Below, piece by piece: positions 7,083 to 14,433 of a stretch of DNA of 15,896 nt. The translations under genes and the position numbers were made by a program. Position 1 is the first letter of the stretch; each line of letters opens with the position of its first letter. Source of the stretch: CAZCBD01 sp964496755 (GTDB taxonomy: Bacteria > Bacteroidota > Ignavibacteria > Ignavibacteriales > Melioribacteraceae); contig CAZCBD010000044.1 in NCBI GenBank assembly GCA_964496755.1, forward strand, positions 1 through 15,896, in the 5' to 3' direction. The notes under the pieces are model-generated. The model searched no databases, was not told the DNA's origin, and was given only the letters and a program-made list of their open reading frames with translations.

Positions 7083-8117
7083 ATGAAAAAGTCAGCAAAC
7101 AATTCTACATGTAGAATTGTATTAGATGCGATGGGAGGTGATTTTGCCCCCCGTAATGAAGTGTTGGGTGCAATAGCTGCATTATCCGAAGATTCGTCAA
7201 TTGAAATTTTGTTAGTGGGAAAGAAAGATTTAATTATTTCAACCTTGAATGAACACAATCTTTCTTTTCCGGAACAAAATATTTATGATGCTGAGGATGT
7301 AATTACAATGTCGGATTCACCTACAGCCGCGTTAAGAACAAAACCGAATTCCTCATTAGTTGTTTCTGCAAATTTGGTGCGTTCAGGCAAGGGAGATGCA
7401 CTTGTTAGCGCCGGCAACACAGGAGCAGTGATGGCTGCATCTACCTTATTACTTGGCAGATTGAAAGGCGTTGGTCGACCAACGATAGGAGTACCAATGC
7501 CTAGTGAAACCGGTACTTGTTTTTTATTTGATGCCGGGGCCAGTGTTGACTGTAAGCCAAGTCATCTTCTTGAATATGCGATAATGTCTAAAATTTACGT
7601 TCAAGAAATTTATAACGTAAAAAATCCCTCTATCGGTTTACTGAGTGTTGGTGAAGAAAAATCCAAAGGAAATGATCTTACGCTAAAAGCATATGAGTTG
7701 CTGGATAATGTTCGAGATGAAATTAATTTTAAGGGGAATGTAGAGGGTAAGGATATTCTGGGTGGCAAAACAAATATTGTTATTTGCGATGGTTTTACAG
7801 GTAATGTAATTTTAAAATTTGCTGAAAGTGTTGTTGGGATTCTTAAACAAAGAATTAAATCTTTTGCACTAAAAAGTTTTTTTAACAAAATTAAAGTTTT
7901 ATTTATGCGTGGAACTTTGAAAAAAGTTCTTTCTGATTTTAGTTCGGAAAAACAAGGTGGGGTTCCGCTTCTCGGGGTTAAAGCTGTTAGTATAATCGGG
8001 CATGGTTCCGGAAGCCCTACTGCTATTAAAAATATGATTCTTAAAGCAAAAGAAATGCACGAAAAACAACTACTACACAAAATAGAAAAAGCGTTGAGTG
8101 ATTATGCAAACAAATGA
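7083..8117 (+). CDS. plsX: Phosphate acyltransferase PlsX
   Basis: This 344-residue protein converts acyl-ACP plus phosphate to acyl-phosphate, the donor for glycerol-3-phosphate acylation by PlsY. Family signatures are VLDAMGGDFAPRNEVLGA (13-30), SAGNTGAVMAASTLLLGR (109-126), a GVPMPSETG stretch, then ICDGFTGNVILK and, near the end, GHGSGSPTAIKNMI. Length and motifs are typical, with no gaps. It starts only 6 bases after the rpmF stop with a weak ribosome site. Its last 14 bases overlap fabH when the ATG start of fabH is used. PlsX is a peripheral membrane enzyme by family knowledge; PlsY is not encoded in this window. Confidence 0.96.
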   Translation: MKKSANNSTCRIVLDAMGGDFAPRNEVLGAIAALSEDSSIEILLVGKKDLIISTLNEHNLSFPEQNIYDAEDVITMSDSPTAALRTKPNSSLVVSANLVRSGKGDALVSAGNTGAVMAASTLLLGRLKGVGRPTIGVPMPSETGTCFLFDAGASVDCKPSHLLEYAIMSKIYVQEIYNVKNPSIGLLSVGEEKSKGNDLTLKAYELLDNVRDEINFKGNVEGKDILGGKTNIVICDGFTGNVILKFAESVVGILKQRIKSFALKSFFNKIKVLFMRGTLKKVLSDFSSEKQGGVPLLGVKAVSIIGHGSGSPTAIKNMILKAKEMHEKQLLHKIEKALSDYANK

Positions 8118-9114
8118 AAATAATACTGTAAGAACTGAAATTACCGGTGTTGGAATGTATGTGCCGGACAAAGTTTTAGATAACAAATACTTTGAAAACA
8201 TACTTGATACTTCCGACGAATGGATCAAAACAAGAACCGGTATCAGCGAAAGAAGAATTTTAGAAAAAGGCGGTACTAGTGTTTTAGCAACAAAAGCTGC
8301 TGAAGATTTAATTAAAAGTAATAATATTAATCCCGAAGAAATTGATGTGATTATTGTTGCAACAATTACCCCGGATCATTTCTTCCCAAGTACTGCTTGT
8401 TTAGTACAAAACAATATCGGCGCAAAAAATGCTTGGGCTTTTGATTTATCGGCCGCTTGTTCCGGTTTCTTATTTGCTTTGCAAACAGGTACAAGTTTCA
8501 TTGAAGCAGGTAAGTATAAAAAAGTATTAGTGATTGGTGCCGATAAAATGAGTTCGATTTCAGATTACGAAGATAGAAATACTTGCATTTTATTTGGTGA
8601 TGGAGCAGGGGCCGTACTATTGGAACCTACAACAAATTTGGAATATGGAATTCAAGACTCTAAATTACATGTTGACGGTTCAGGAAAAGATTTATTGGTG
8701 ATGAAAGCAGGAGGAAGTGCTTTCCCTGCTTCAGAAGAAACAGTTAAAAATAAAGAACATTTTATTTATCAAGATGGTAAAGCGGTTTTTAAAGTTGCTG
8801 TTAAAAGTATGGCTGATATTACCGAAGAAGTTTTAATAAAAAATAATTTAACCGGAGACGATATTGCCTATCTTGTACCACACCAAGCAAATCTAAGAAT
8901 TATTGATGCAACTGCCAGAAGAATAAAATTAACTCCAGAAAAGGTATTAATTAATATTCAAAAGTATGGAAACACAACAGCCGCAACAATTCCGTTATGT
9001 ATGGCCGAAGCTTACAAAGAAGGTAAATTCAAAAAAGGTGATAAATTAATGTTAACCGCCTTTGGAGGTGGTTTTACTTGGGGAGCATTATATTTAGTAT
9101 GGAGTATTGACTAA
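8104..9114 (+). CDS. fabH: 3-oxoacyl-ACP synthase III FabH
   Basis: FabH condenses acetyl-CoA or another acyl-CoA with malonyl-ACP to start fatty-acid synthesis. The catalytic triad is visible: Cys in LSAACSGFLFALQTG (residue 119 from this ATG), His in VPHQANLRIID (260) and Asn in YGNTTAATIPL (290). The C-terminal AFGGGFTWGA is also characteristic. From the ATG at 8104 the protein has 336 residues; a GTG two codons earlier (8098) is an alternative. ATG is preferred because MQTNENN then leads into the usual ITGVGMYVPDKVL. The gene overlaps plsX, and its TAA shares a base with the fabD ATG (TAATG). Confidence 0.96.
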   Translation: MQTNENNTVRTEITGVGMYVPDKVLDNKYFENILDTSDEWIKTRTGISERRILEKGGTSVLATKAAEDLIKSNNINPEEIDVIIVATITPDHFFPSTACLVQNNIGAKNAWAFDLSAACSGFLFALQTGTSFIEAGKYKKVLVIGADKMSSISDYEDRNTCILFGDGAGAVLLEPTTNLEYGIQDSKLHVDGSGKDLLVMKAGGSAFPASEETVKNKEHFIYQDGKAVFKVAVKSMADITEEVLIKNNLTGDDIAYLVPHQANLRIIDATARRIKLTPEKVLINIQKYGNTTAATIPLCMAEAYKEGKFKKGDKLMLTAFGGGFTWGALYLVWSID

Positions 9115-10028
9115 TGGGAAAAAAAGTATTTATGTTTCCGGGACAAGGTTCCCAAGCAGTTGGAATGGCAAAAGATTTATTTGATAATTCCGATGTGGCA
9201 AAAGATTTAATTTTAACTGCAAATGAAGCAGCAGGTGTTGATCTGTCGGAAATCATGTTTAACGGTCCGATGGATAAATTAAAAATGACTGATATAACAC
9301 AACCTGCAATTTTTTTGCATAGTGTTGTATTAAATACATTGATAAAATCTGTAAAACCCGATATGGTTGCAGGACACTCATTGGGTGAGTATTCCGCTTT
9401 AGTAGCCGCAAATGCCATTGATTTTAAAACCGCCACAAAATTGGTGCGTTTCCGCGGGCAAAGTATGTTGCAAGCCGGAATTGATAATCCGGGTACAATG
9501 GCTGCAGTTGTTGGTTTGCCGGCATCTGTTGTTGAAGAAGTTTGTCAAAAAGCTTCCGTTGAAGGTATTGTTCAATGTGCAAATTTCAATTCACCGGGGC
9601 AGATTGTTATTTCAGGTTCTGTTAACGGTGTTAAAAAAGGGATGGAATTAGCAAAAGAAGCAGGTGCTAAAATTGTAAAAGAATTAGTGGTTTCAGGCGC
9701 TTTTCATTCTCCTCTAATGCAAACGGCTAAAGATAAATTGAAAGCCGAACTTGATGCGGCAGAATTTAATGATGCCGAAATTCCGGTTTATGCAAATGTT
9801 ACAGGTAAACCGATTACCGATAAAAATGAAATTAAAAAACTTCTTTTCGAACAGGTTACGGCACTGGTACGTTGGGAAGAAACAATAAAAAATATGATTG
9901 AAGCCGGAGCCGATGAATTTTATGAAGTTGGACCGGGTAAAGTTTTACAAGGATTAGTTAAAAGAATTAACAGAGATGTTACATCAGTTGGAATTTCAAC
10001 TTGGGAAGATGTTCAAAAATTCATATAA
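9114..10028 (+). CDS. fabD: Malonyl-CoA:ACP transacylase FabD
   Basis: This 304-residue protein moves malonyl from CoA to ACP. The motif FPGQGSQAVGMA at residues 8-19 forms the oxyanion region. The nucleophile is S89 in GHSLGEYSAL (87-96). The conserved Arg that pairs with the malonyl carboxylate is R114 (VRFRGQ), and the catalytic His is H198 in SGAFHSPLM. All expected residues are present and the length is normal. The start overlaps fabH by one base, implying coupled translation and matched amounts of the two enzymes. Confidence 0.96.
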   Translation: MGKKVFMFPGQGSQAVGMAKDLFDNSDVAKDLILTANEAAGVDLSEIMFNGPMDKLKMTDITQPAIFLHSVVLNTLIKSVKPDMVAGHSLGEYSALVAANAIDFKTATKLVRFRGQSMLQAGIDNPGTMAAVVGLPASVVEEVCQKASVEGIVQCANFNSPGQIVISGSVNGVKKGMELAKEAGAKIVKELVVSGAFHSPLMQTAKDKLKAELDAAEFNDAEIPVYANVTGKPITDKNEIKKLLFEQVTALVRWEETIKNMIEAGADEFYEVGPGKVLQGLVKRINRDVTSVGISTWEDVQKFI

Positions 10029-10102
10029 TGAATATCTACTCTAATTGGAATCATATTTCAATTAATTGTATATTATAACTTTTATTTACAGATTTCCAAG
10101 AA

Positions 10103-10110
10103 AGAGGTGA
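10103..10110 (+). promoter_or_regulatory. Shine-Dalgarno site that fixes the GTG start of fabG
   Basis: AGAGGTGA ends 3 bases before the GTG at 10114 (its GAGG core is 6 bases away). No in-frame ATG is available near the N-terminal edge of the Rossmann fold. This purine-rich site therefore supports initiation at GTG. Confidence 0.75.
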
Positions 10111-10113
10111 AAA

Positions 10114-10869
10114 GTGAGACTGAATGAAAAAAAAGCAATAGTAACAGGTGGATCAAGAGGTATTGGAAAAGCTATTGTTATCAAATTAGCTTCCGAAGGA
10201 TGTAATGTTGTTTTTACGGATATCAATTTTGGTGATAAATCTCCCGAAGAAGTTGCAGCGGAAATTAAATCCGAAGCCGGAACAGAAGTTAACGTTTTTG
10301 GTTTTAAAGCTAATGCCGCTTTATTTGAAGATGCTCAAGCAACAGTTGAATTTGCTAATAAGCAATTAGGTGGCGTAGATATTCTTGTTAATAATGTAGG
10401 TATTACAAAAGACAATTTATTATTAAGAATGTCTGAAACCGATTTTGATGCTGTTATTAACGTAAACCTGAAAAGCGCTTTTAATTATACAAAAGCTGTT
10501 CTTAAAAATATGATGGGACAACGTTACGGTAAAATTATTAATATGGCCTCTGTTGTGGGAATTATCGGAAATCCCGGACAAACCAACTACGTTGCTTCCA
10601 AAGCAGGTTTAATTGGTATGACAAAAGCAAATGCAAAAGAATTGGCCGGAAGAAATATTAACGTAAATGCCGTTGCTCCCGGATTTATTCAAACCGATAT
10701 GACAGATAAATTAAACGATAAACAAAAAGAAGCAATATTAAATCAAGTTCCGTTAAAAAAAATGGGACAAGTAAATGATATTGCAAATGTTGTTGCCTTT
10801 TTAGCCAGCAATGAATCCGATTACATTACCGGACAGGTTGTTTCGGTAGATGGCGGAATGGCAATGTAA
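10114..10869 (+). CDS. fabG: 3-oxoacyl-ACP reductase FabG
   Basis: This 251-residue short-chain dehydrogenase reduces 3-oxoacyl-ACP with NADPH. The Rossmann motif TGGSRGIG is at 11-18, with R15 favouring NADPH, and NNVG at 93-96. The catalytic tetrad is N118, S146, Y159 and K163 (YVASKAG). The end, ITGQVVSVDGGMAM, is standard for FabG. Translation starts at GTG, supported by the Shine-Dalgarno site just upstream. An 85-base gap separates it from fabD, so the fabG-acpP part may have its own promoter in addition to readthrough, but I see no convincing one. Among SDR proteins the FabG identity is supported mainly by position between fabD and acpP and by the matching C-terminus. Confidence 0.95.
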   Translation: MRLNEKKAIVTGGSRGIGKAIVIKLASEGCNVVFTDINFGDKSPEEVAAEIKSEAGTEVNVFGFKANAALFEDAQATVEFANKQLGGVDILVNNVGITKDNLLLRMSETDFDAVINVNLKSAFNYTKAVLKNMMGQRYGKIINMASVVGIIGNPGQTNYVASKAGLIGMTKANAKELAGRNINVNAVAPGFIQTDMTDKLNDKQKEAILNQVPLKKMGQVNDIANVVAFLASNESDYITGQVVSVDGGMAM

Positions 10870-10940
10870 AATTTTAATGTTTTATAAGATTTTAGAATTC
10901 ACAAAAAAAATTATTTATTAATTATAATTAGGAGATTAAA

Positions 10941-11174
10941 ATGAACGTTGAAGCAAAAGTAAAAGAAATTATTATTGACAAATTAGGTGTTGAAGATTCA
11001 CAAATTACTCCTGAAGCTTCTTTCACAAACGATTTAGGTGCAGATTCATTAGATATAGTTGAATTAGTAATGGGATTTGAATCGGCTTTCGATGTATCTA
11101 TTCCTGATGAAGATGCAGAAAAAATAACTACTGTTGGTGATGCAGTTTCTTATTTATCAGAAAAAGTATCTTAA
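10941..11174 (+). CDS. acpP: Acyl carrier protein
   Basis: This 77-residue acidic protein has the phosphopantetheine attachment site S36 in DLGADSLDIVELVM (31-44). Helix II and the rest of the four-helix ACP fold are complete, including the FDVSIPDEDAEKITTVGDAV region. It carries the growing acyl chain between the Fab enzymes and to PlsX. AGGAG at 10930-10934 is a good ribosome site 6 bases before ATG, better than most sites in this cluster and in keeping with high expression. It is followed directly by a terminator-like hairpin that separates it from fabF. Confidence 0.97.
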   Translation: MNVEAKVKEIIIDKLGVEDSQITPEASFTNDLGADSLDIVELVMGFESAFDVSIPDEDAEKITTVGDAVSYLSEKVS

Positions 11175-11184
11175 TGAATTTTAT

Positions 11185-11216
11185 TTGCTGCCGCTTAAGG
11201 GGCAGCAATAATTTTT
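11185..11216 (+). terminator. Terminator or attenuator hairpin between acpP and fabF
   Basis: An 8-bp perfect stem, TTGCTGCC (11185-11192) with GGCAGCAA (11201-11208), encloses an 8-nt loop. It is followed by TAATTTTTT. It begins 11 bases after the acpP stop and ends about 22 bases before the fabF ATG, with no room for an ordinary promoter downstream of it. It probably ends a share of transcripts after acpP, or protects their 3' ends, so that ACP is made in excess of FabF. This regulatory reading is inference. Confidence 0.8.
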
Positions 11217-11237
11217 TCAAAATAATTGGACAGAAAT

Positions 11238-12482
11238 ATGAGTAAAAGAAGGGTTGTTGTTACAGGTGTTGGAGCTGTTACCCCCATTGGTAACACTCAA
11301 GTTGAATATTGGAATGCCCTTAAAGAAGGGAAAAATGGCGCAGGTAAAATTACAACTTTTGATGCCAGTGCTTTTGATTCTCAGATTGCTTTTGAAATAA
11401 AGGATTTTGATATTACTAAATATGTTGATAGAAAATCAGCACGCAGAATGGATCCGTTTACGCATTATGGAATGGCGGCTTCTATTCAAGCAATGGAAGA
11501 TTCAAATATTGATTTGGAAAATACCGATCTTGAAAAATTCGGAGTTATTTATGGTTCCGGTATTGGCGGCATGAGAACCTTTGAGGAACAACATACTGCT
11601 TATATGCAACACGGACCTAGAAGAATTAGTCCGTTTTTTGTTCCGATGATGATTTCGGATATTGCTGCCGGTCAGATTTCAATTCGTTTTGGATTAAAAG
11701 GCCCAAACTACGGTACTATTTCCGCATGTTCCACTTCTGCACATGCAATTGGTGATGCGTTTATGCATATTCAAAGAGGTTCTGCCGATCTGATGCTCTG
11801 CGGTGGTTCCGAAGGAGCCGTAACTCCAATGTCTTTAGGTGGTTTTTGTTCAGCCAAGGCGTTATCTACAAGAAACGATGCGCCCGAAAAAGCAAGCCGT
11901 CCGTTTGAAAAAAATCGCGATGGTTTTGTAATGGGCGAAGGTGGCGGAACATTAATTCTTGAAGAGTTGGAACATGCAAAAAAACGTGGTGCAAAAATTT
12001 ACGCCGAATTGGTAGGAATCGGTTTTTCGGGAGATGCTCATCACATTACTGCACCTGCCCCTAATGGCGAAGGTGCCCAGCGTGCAATGAAAGCTGCTCT
12101 TGCAGATGCCGGCGTTCAGATTAACGAAGTGGATTATATCAATGCACATGGCACTTCCACACCGTTAAATGATTTAAACGAAACCAAAGCCATAAAAGCT
12201 GTTTTTGGGGAACATGCTTATAAATTAAATGTAAGCTCAACTAAATCCATGACCGGTCATTTGCTTGGTGCCGCCGGCGCTATTGAAGCTATTGCTACTA
12301 TTTATGCAATTAAAGATAGTATTATTCCACCTACTATAAACTATGAAGAACCGGATCCTGAATTGGATTTGAATTACACTCCTAACAAAGCAGTTGAAAA
12401 AACTTTGAATTATGCAATGAGTAATGTTTTTGGTTTTGGTGGACATAATGCAAGCTTACTTTTTAAAAAATACAAAGGTTGA
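11238..12482 (+). CDS. fabF: 3-oxoacyl-ACP synthase II FabF
   Basis: This 414-residue elongating condensing enzyme has the Cys-His-His triad. C164 is in TISACSTSAHAIGDA, H304 in YINAHGTSTPLND and H341 in TKSMTGHLLGAAGA. The start MSKRRVVVTGVGAVTPIGN and the end NVFGFGGHNASLLF are typical, and the length matches FabF. ATG at 11238 is chosen over an in-frame TTG at 11226, because it places the first strand of the thiolase fold at the usual distance. Shine-Dalgarno complementarity is weak. The gene lies just after the acpP hairpin, so expression depends on readthrough or a separate start site. The stop codon is followed three bases later by the rnc start in the same frame. Confidence 0.96.
   Translation: MSKRRVVVTGVGAVTPIGNTQVEYWNALKEGKNGAGKITTFDASAFDSQIAFEIKDFDITKYVDRKSARRMDPFTHYGMAASIQAMEDSNIDLENTDLEKFGVIYGSGIGGMRTFEEQHTAYMQHGPRRISPFFVPMMISDIAAGQISIRFGLKGPNYGTISACSTSAHAIGDAFMHIQRGSADLMLCGGSEGAVTPMSLGGFCSAKALSTRNDAPEKASRPFEKNRDGFVMGEGGGTLILEELEHAKKRGAKIYAELVGIGFSGDAHHITAPAPNGEGAQRAMKAALADAGVQINEVDYINAHGTSTPLNDLNETKAIKAVFGEHAYKLNVSSTKSMTGHLLGAAGAIEAIATIYAIKDSIIPPTINYEEPDPELDLNYTPNKAVEKTLNYAMSNVFGFGGHNASLLFKKYKG
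12474..12478 (+). promoter_or_regulatory. Shine-Dalgarno site for rnc within the end of fabF
   Basis: AAAGG lies inside the last codons of fabF, 7 bases before the TTG at 12486. The only possible start upstream of the RNase III fold in this frame after the fabF stop is that TTG, so this site supports the non-ATG start. Confidence 0.6.
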
Positions 12483-12485
12483 TTT

Positions 12486-13259
12486 TTGAGTTTTTTTAGT
12501 TGGTTTAAAACTCTTAAAGTAAATCGACAAAATAAAGTCGAACAAGTTTTTTCCGGAGCCTTTAACAAACAGTTAAAGGCTCTTGAAGAAATACTACAAG
12601 TTAATATTACCATGCCAAAATACTTTGTTAAAGCTATTACTCACCGCTCTTATCTTGGTATTTCGCCCGAACTTGATAAATCGAATGAAAGACTTGAATA
12701 TCTCGGAGATGCTGTGCTTGGCTTGGTTGTGGCGGAACATTTTTTTAAAACCAATAATAAAAAAAGCGAAGGCTATCTTACAAAAGCTCGTGCAAAAATG
12801 GTCAATAGTAATATTCTTGCAGCAGCCGCAAAAAGATTGAAATTTGAAAAGATTGTTTTGTTCGACAAACGATATATTAATGAATCGGAAAAAGGTATAA
12901 ATACAATTATAGCGGATACTTTTGAAGCTATTATTGCTGCAATTTATTTGAATCATGGTTTGGAAGAAGCAAGTAGATTTATTCATAAAAATTTAATTAA
13001 TCCTTTTATTGAAACAGAAAAATTCTTGGAAGACAAAAATTATAAAGGGCAATTATTAGAGTTTACTCATGCAAAAAAATTTACGCAACCTGTTTATAAA
13101 CTTGTTAACGAAGAAGGTCCGGAACATGCAAAGATTTTTACTATAAATGTTTTTGTTGATGAAAAAAAATGTGGTGAAGGGAAAGGGAAAAATAAAAAAG
13201 AAGCAGAGCAAAATGCAGCAAAAAATGCACTCTTGTTTTTTCATAATCATCCAAATTAA
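12486..13259 (+). CDS. rnc: Ribonuclease III
   Basis: This 257-residue protein cleaves double-stranded RNA, including rRNA precursors. The catalytic domain holds the signature NERLEYLGDAV (67-77), with E68, E71 and metal-binding D75. The second acidic pair is D144/E147 (IADTFEAIIAAIYLNHG). A double-stranded RNA-binding domain covers about 184-252, with GQLLEFTHAKK at its start and EAEQNAAKNALL as its final helix. The N-terminal extension before ITHRSYLG is about 50 residues, longer than in E. coli. The start is TTG, 3 bases after the fabF stop, supported by AAAGG upstream. Ala replaces the usual Ser after GD in the signature, a known variant. An fabF-rnc or acpP-rnc linkage is common in bacteria. 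Confidence 0.95.
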   Translation: MSFFSWFKTLKVNRQNKVEQVFSGAFNKQLKALEEILQVNITMPKYFVKAITHRSYLGISPELDKSNERLEYLGDAVLGLVVAEHFFKTNNKKSEGYLTKARAKMVNSNILAAAAKRLKFEKIVLFDKRYINESEKGINTIIADTFEAIIAAIYLNHGLEEASRFIHKNLINPFIETEKFLEDKNYKGQLLEFTHAKKFTQPVYKLVNEEGPEHAKIFTINVFVDEKKCGEGKGKNKKEAEQNAAKNALLFFHNHPN

Positions 13260-13329
13260 TTTTTCGATGTCTTTCAAGATTTAATTTTATATTTAAACTT
13301 AACATTTATGATTACGTAAAACTTGGATT

Positions 13330-13749
13330 ATGCCACAGATTATTCTAAATAATAATTTAATTGAATTGGAAAAACTGACCCTTTTTCTTCAAAATCTTGG
13401 GACAAGGTTTAATTTGTCGCAAAAAATTATTTTTGAATTGAATTTAATTTTAGATGAACTGGTAACTAATGTTATTACTCATGGTTTTACGACTACTGAA
13501 AAACATGAAATAAAAATTATCGTAAATGTTCTTGATAATAAAATTGTAATTGAAATGATTGACGATGCTGAAGCATTTAATCCTTTAAACTTTAATATTC
13601 AATCCACAAATAAGTCTGTTTCAGAAAGAAAAATTGGCGGACTGGGAATTTTTATCGTAAAACAAAAAGCGGATGAATTATCATATAAACGACTGAAGAA
13701 TAAGAATCATCTTTATATTGTAAAATACATAAACAAGGAATCCAAATGA
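13330..13749 (+). CDS. RsbW/SpoIIAB-like anti-sigma factor serine kinase
   Basis: This 139-residue protein is a single HATPase (GHKL) domain of the RsbW type. The N-box is in LDELVTNVITHGF (41-53; E43, N47). The G1 box is DDAEAFNPL (78-86, Ala where Gly is common). The G2 box is KIGGLGIFIVKQKAD (101-115). By family knowledge such proteins bind a sigma factor or other target and phosphorylate a STAS partner on Ser using ATP. That partner is the next gene, overlapping by ATGA, which supports the pair. No sigma factor or PP2C phosphatase is present in the window. The gene lies 70 bases after rnc in the same direction; a separate promoter is likely but not identified. Confidence 0.9.
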   Translation: MPQIILNNNLIELEKLTLFLQNLGTRFNLSQKIIFELNLILDELVTNVITHGFTTTEKHEIKIIVNVLDNKIVIEMIDDAEAFNPLNFNIQSTNKSVSERKIGGLGIFIVKQKADELSYKRLKNKNHLYIVKYINKESK

Positions 13750-14048
13750 AAATAGAAGTATTACAAAGACCTAATCATCATGAAGTTAAGATTGAAGGAA
13801 GAATTGATGCAAACACTTCTCCGGAACTTGAAAAAATTATTTCGGATTTAATTAATTCGGGTCATGAAAATGTTGTTGTGGATTTTGCGCAGGTTAATTA
13901 TATCAGTAGTTCGGGATTGCGTGTGTTTTTGGTAGCTGCAAAATTACTTGATCCTAAAGGCATTAAATTAAAGCTCATTAATATGCCTGATTTTATTAAA
14001 GAGGTTTTTGATATTGCCGGTTTTACCGTAATATTTGAATTTGATTAA
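13746..14048 (+). CDS. STAS-domain anti-sigma factor antagonist
   Basis: This 100-residue protein consists of one STAS domain. The segment VVVDFAQVNYISSSGLRVFL (43-62) matches the family pattern 'DL..v.ylDSSGl..l'. The phospho-acceptor is most likely S55, with Ser54 in the position that is often Asp. AAGGAA (13735-13740) is a good ribosome site 5 bases before ATG, and the gene overlaps the kinase by ATGA. In the known partner-switching scheme the unphosphorylated form sequesters the kinase and frees its target. Here the target is unknown and could be a sigma factor or a non-transcriptional output. Confidence 0.93.
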   Translation: MKIEVLQRPNHHEVKIEGRIDANTSPELEKIISDLINSGHENVVVDFAQVNYISSSGLRVFLVAAKLLDPKGIKLKLINMPDFIKEVFDIAGFTVIFEFD

Positions 14049-14106
14049 TTGGAAATTAATAACCGAAAATAGTTGTAAGTAAATTATCTTTCCATTAAAA
14101 ATTATA

Positions 14107-14120
14107 GTTTTCTAAATATT
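14107..14120 (+). repeat. Inverted repeat A, left copy
   Basis: GTTTTCTAAATATT here is an exact reverse complement of 14386-14399. Fourteen matching bases spaced about 265 bases apart are unlikely to arise easily by chance, though AT-richness raises the background. Confidence 0.6.
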
Positions 14121-14126
14121 TTAACC

Positions 14127-14147
14127 TTAAACCCGGATCATGCACTA
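14127..14147 (+). repeat. Inverted repeat B, left copy (CCGGATCATGCACTAG type)
   Basis: TTAAACCCGGATCATGCA (14127-14144) matches the reverse complement of 14416-14433 (TTTAATCCGGATTATGCA) at 15 of 18 positions, two of the three differences being C/T. Similarity continues for some 12 bases inward (CTAGGAGA against TTAGAATA). The pair could be the ends of a small or decayed mobile element. Confidence 0.6.
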
Positions 14148-14246
14148 GGAGAGCAAAATAAGCTATAAGTTGTTATATCCCAGAAAGTTATCTAAAATAA
14201 TCGGGTGACCCAAATAATTAATCTACCGAAATGGCAATAAAAGGTT

Positions 14247-14275
14247 ACGCTGAAAATTTTTTATTCAGCATCTTT
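14247..14275 (+). repeat. REP-like hairpin repeat, plus orientation
   Basis: GCTGAA (14249-14254) pairs with TTCAGC (14264-14269) around a 9-nt AT loop, followed by ATCTTT. The pattern GCTGAA-loop-TTCAGCATCTTT resembles the dispersed 'GTCATGCTGAACTTGTTTCAGCATC' repeat that I recall from Bacteroidota-type genomes. A second, inverted copy lies at 14337-14363. Confidence 0.5.
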
Positions 14276-14336
14276 ATTTGCTACTCCAAATTTGTTTCGG
14301 ATTTTTTTTTGATTACATGTTGTTTCAAATTTAATG

Positions 14337-14363
14337 AAGATGCTTAATCAAGTTCAGCATGAC
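14337..14363 (-). repeat. REP-like hairpin repeat, minus orientation
   Basis: Read on the minus strand this is GTCATGCTGAACTTGATTAA followed by GCATCTTC. ATGCTTAA (14340-14347) pairs with TTCAGCAT (14353-14360) at 7 of 8 positions around TCAAG. It matches the recalled dispersed repeat at nearly all positions and is inverted relative to the copy at 14247-14275. Confidence 0.6.
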
Positions 14364-14385
14364 ATGTTGGTTTCCGGTTGGAATT

Positions 14386-14399
14386 AATATTTAGAAAAC
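14386..14399 (-). repeat. Inverted repeat A, right copy
   Basis: AATATTTAGAAAAC is the exact reverse complement of 14107-14120. Note that on this side repeat A lies inside repeat B, whereas on the left it lies outside, so the two pairs are interleaved rather than nested. Confidence 0.6.
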
Positions 14400-14412
14400 C
14401 TTTTAAATATTC

Positions 14413-14433
14413 TAATGCATAATCCGGATTAAA
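14413..14433 (-). repeat. Inverted repeat B, right copy with a 12-bp palindrome
   Basis: This is the partner of 14127-14147 in opposite orientation. It includes a perfect palindrome, TAATCCGGATTA (14420-14431), which could also be a protein-binding site. It lies just 14 bases past the stop of the GNAT-like gene on the minus strand. Confidence 0.6.

Noticed and set aside
7610..8080. Long antisense open frame inside plsX (156 codons)
   Set aside because: It is fully contained in a well-supported enzyme gene, with a Ser/Pro/Leu-rich composition typical of a shadow frame and no start signal.
10045..10079. Possible promoter (TTGGAA ... TATATT/TATAAC) between fabD and fabG
   Set aside because: Weak boxes and several equally good alignments; the gap is only 85 bases and readthrough from fabD is enough to explain expression.
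10923..10928. Perfect TATAAT just before acpP
   Set aside because: It lies 12 bases before the ATG and touches the ribosome site, so it cannot serve as a -10 box for a normal leader. No -35 box is evident.
13056..13277. Antisense open frame across the end of rnc
   Set aside because: Its Phe/Cys/Ile-rich translation is the mirror of Lys/Asn-rich coding sequence in rnc. It shows no family motif and no ribosome site.
14198..14215. GGGTGACCC short palindrome as a terminator
   Set aside because: The stem is only three base pairs with a 3-nt loop and no T-tract follows.
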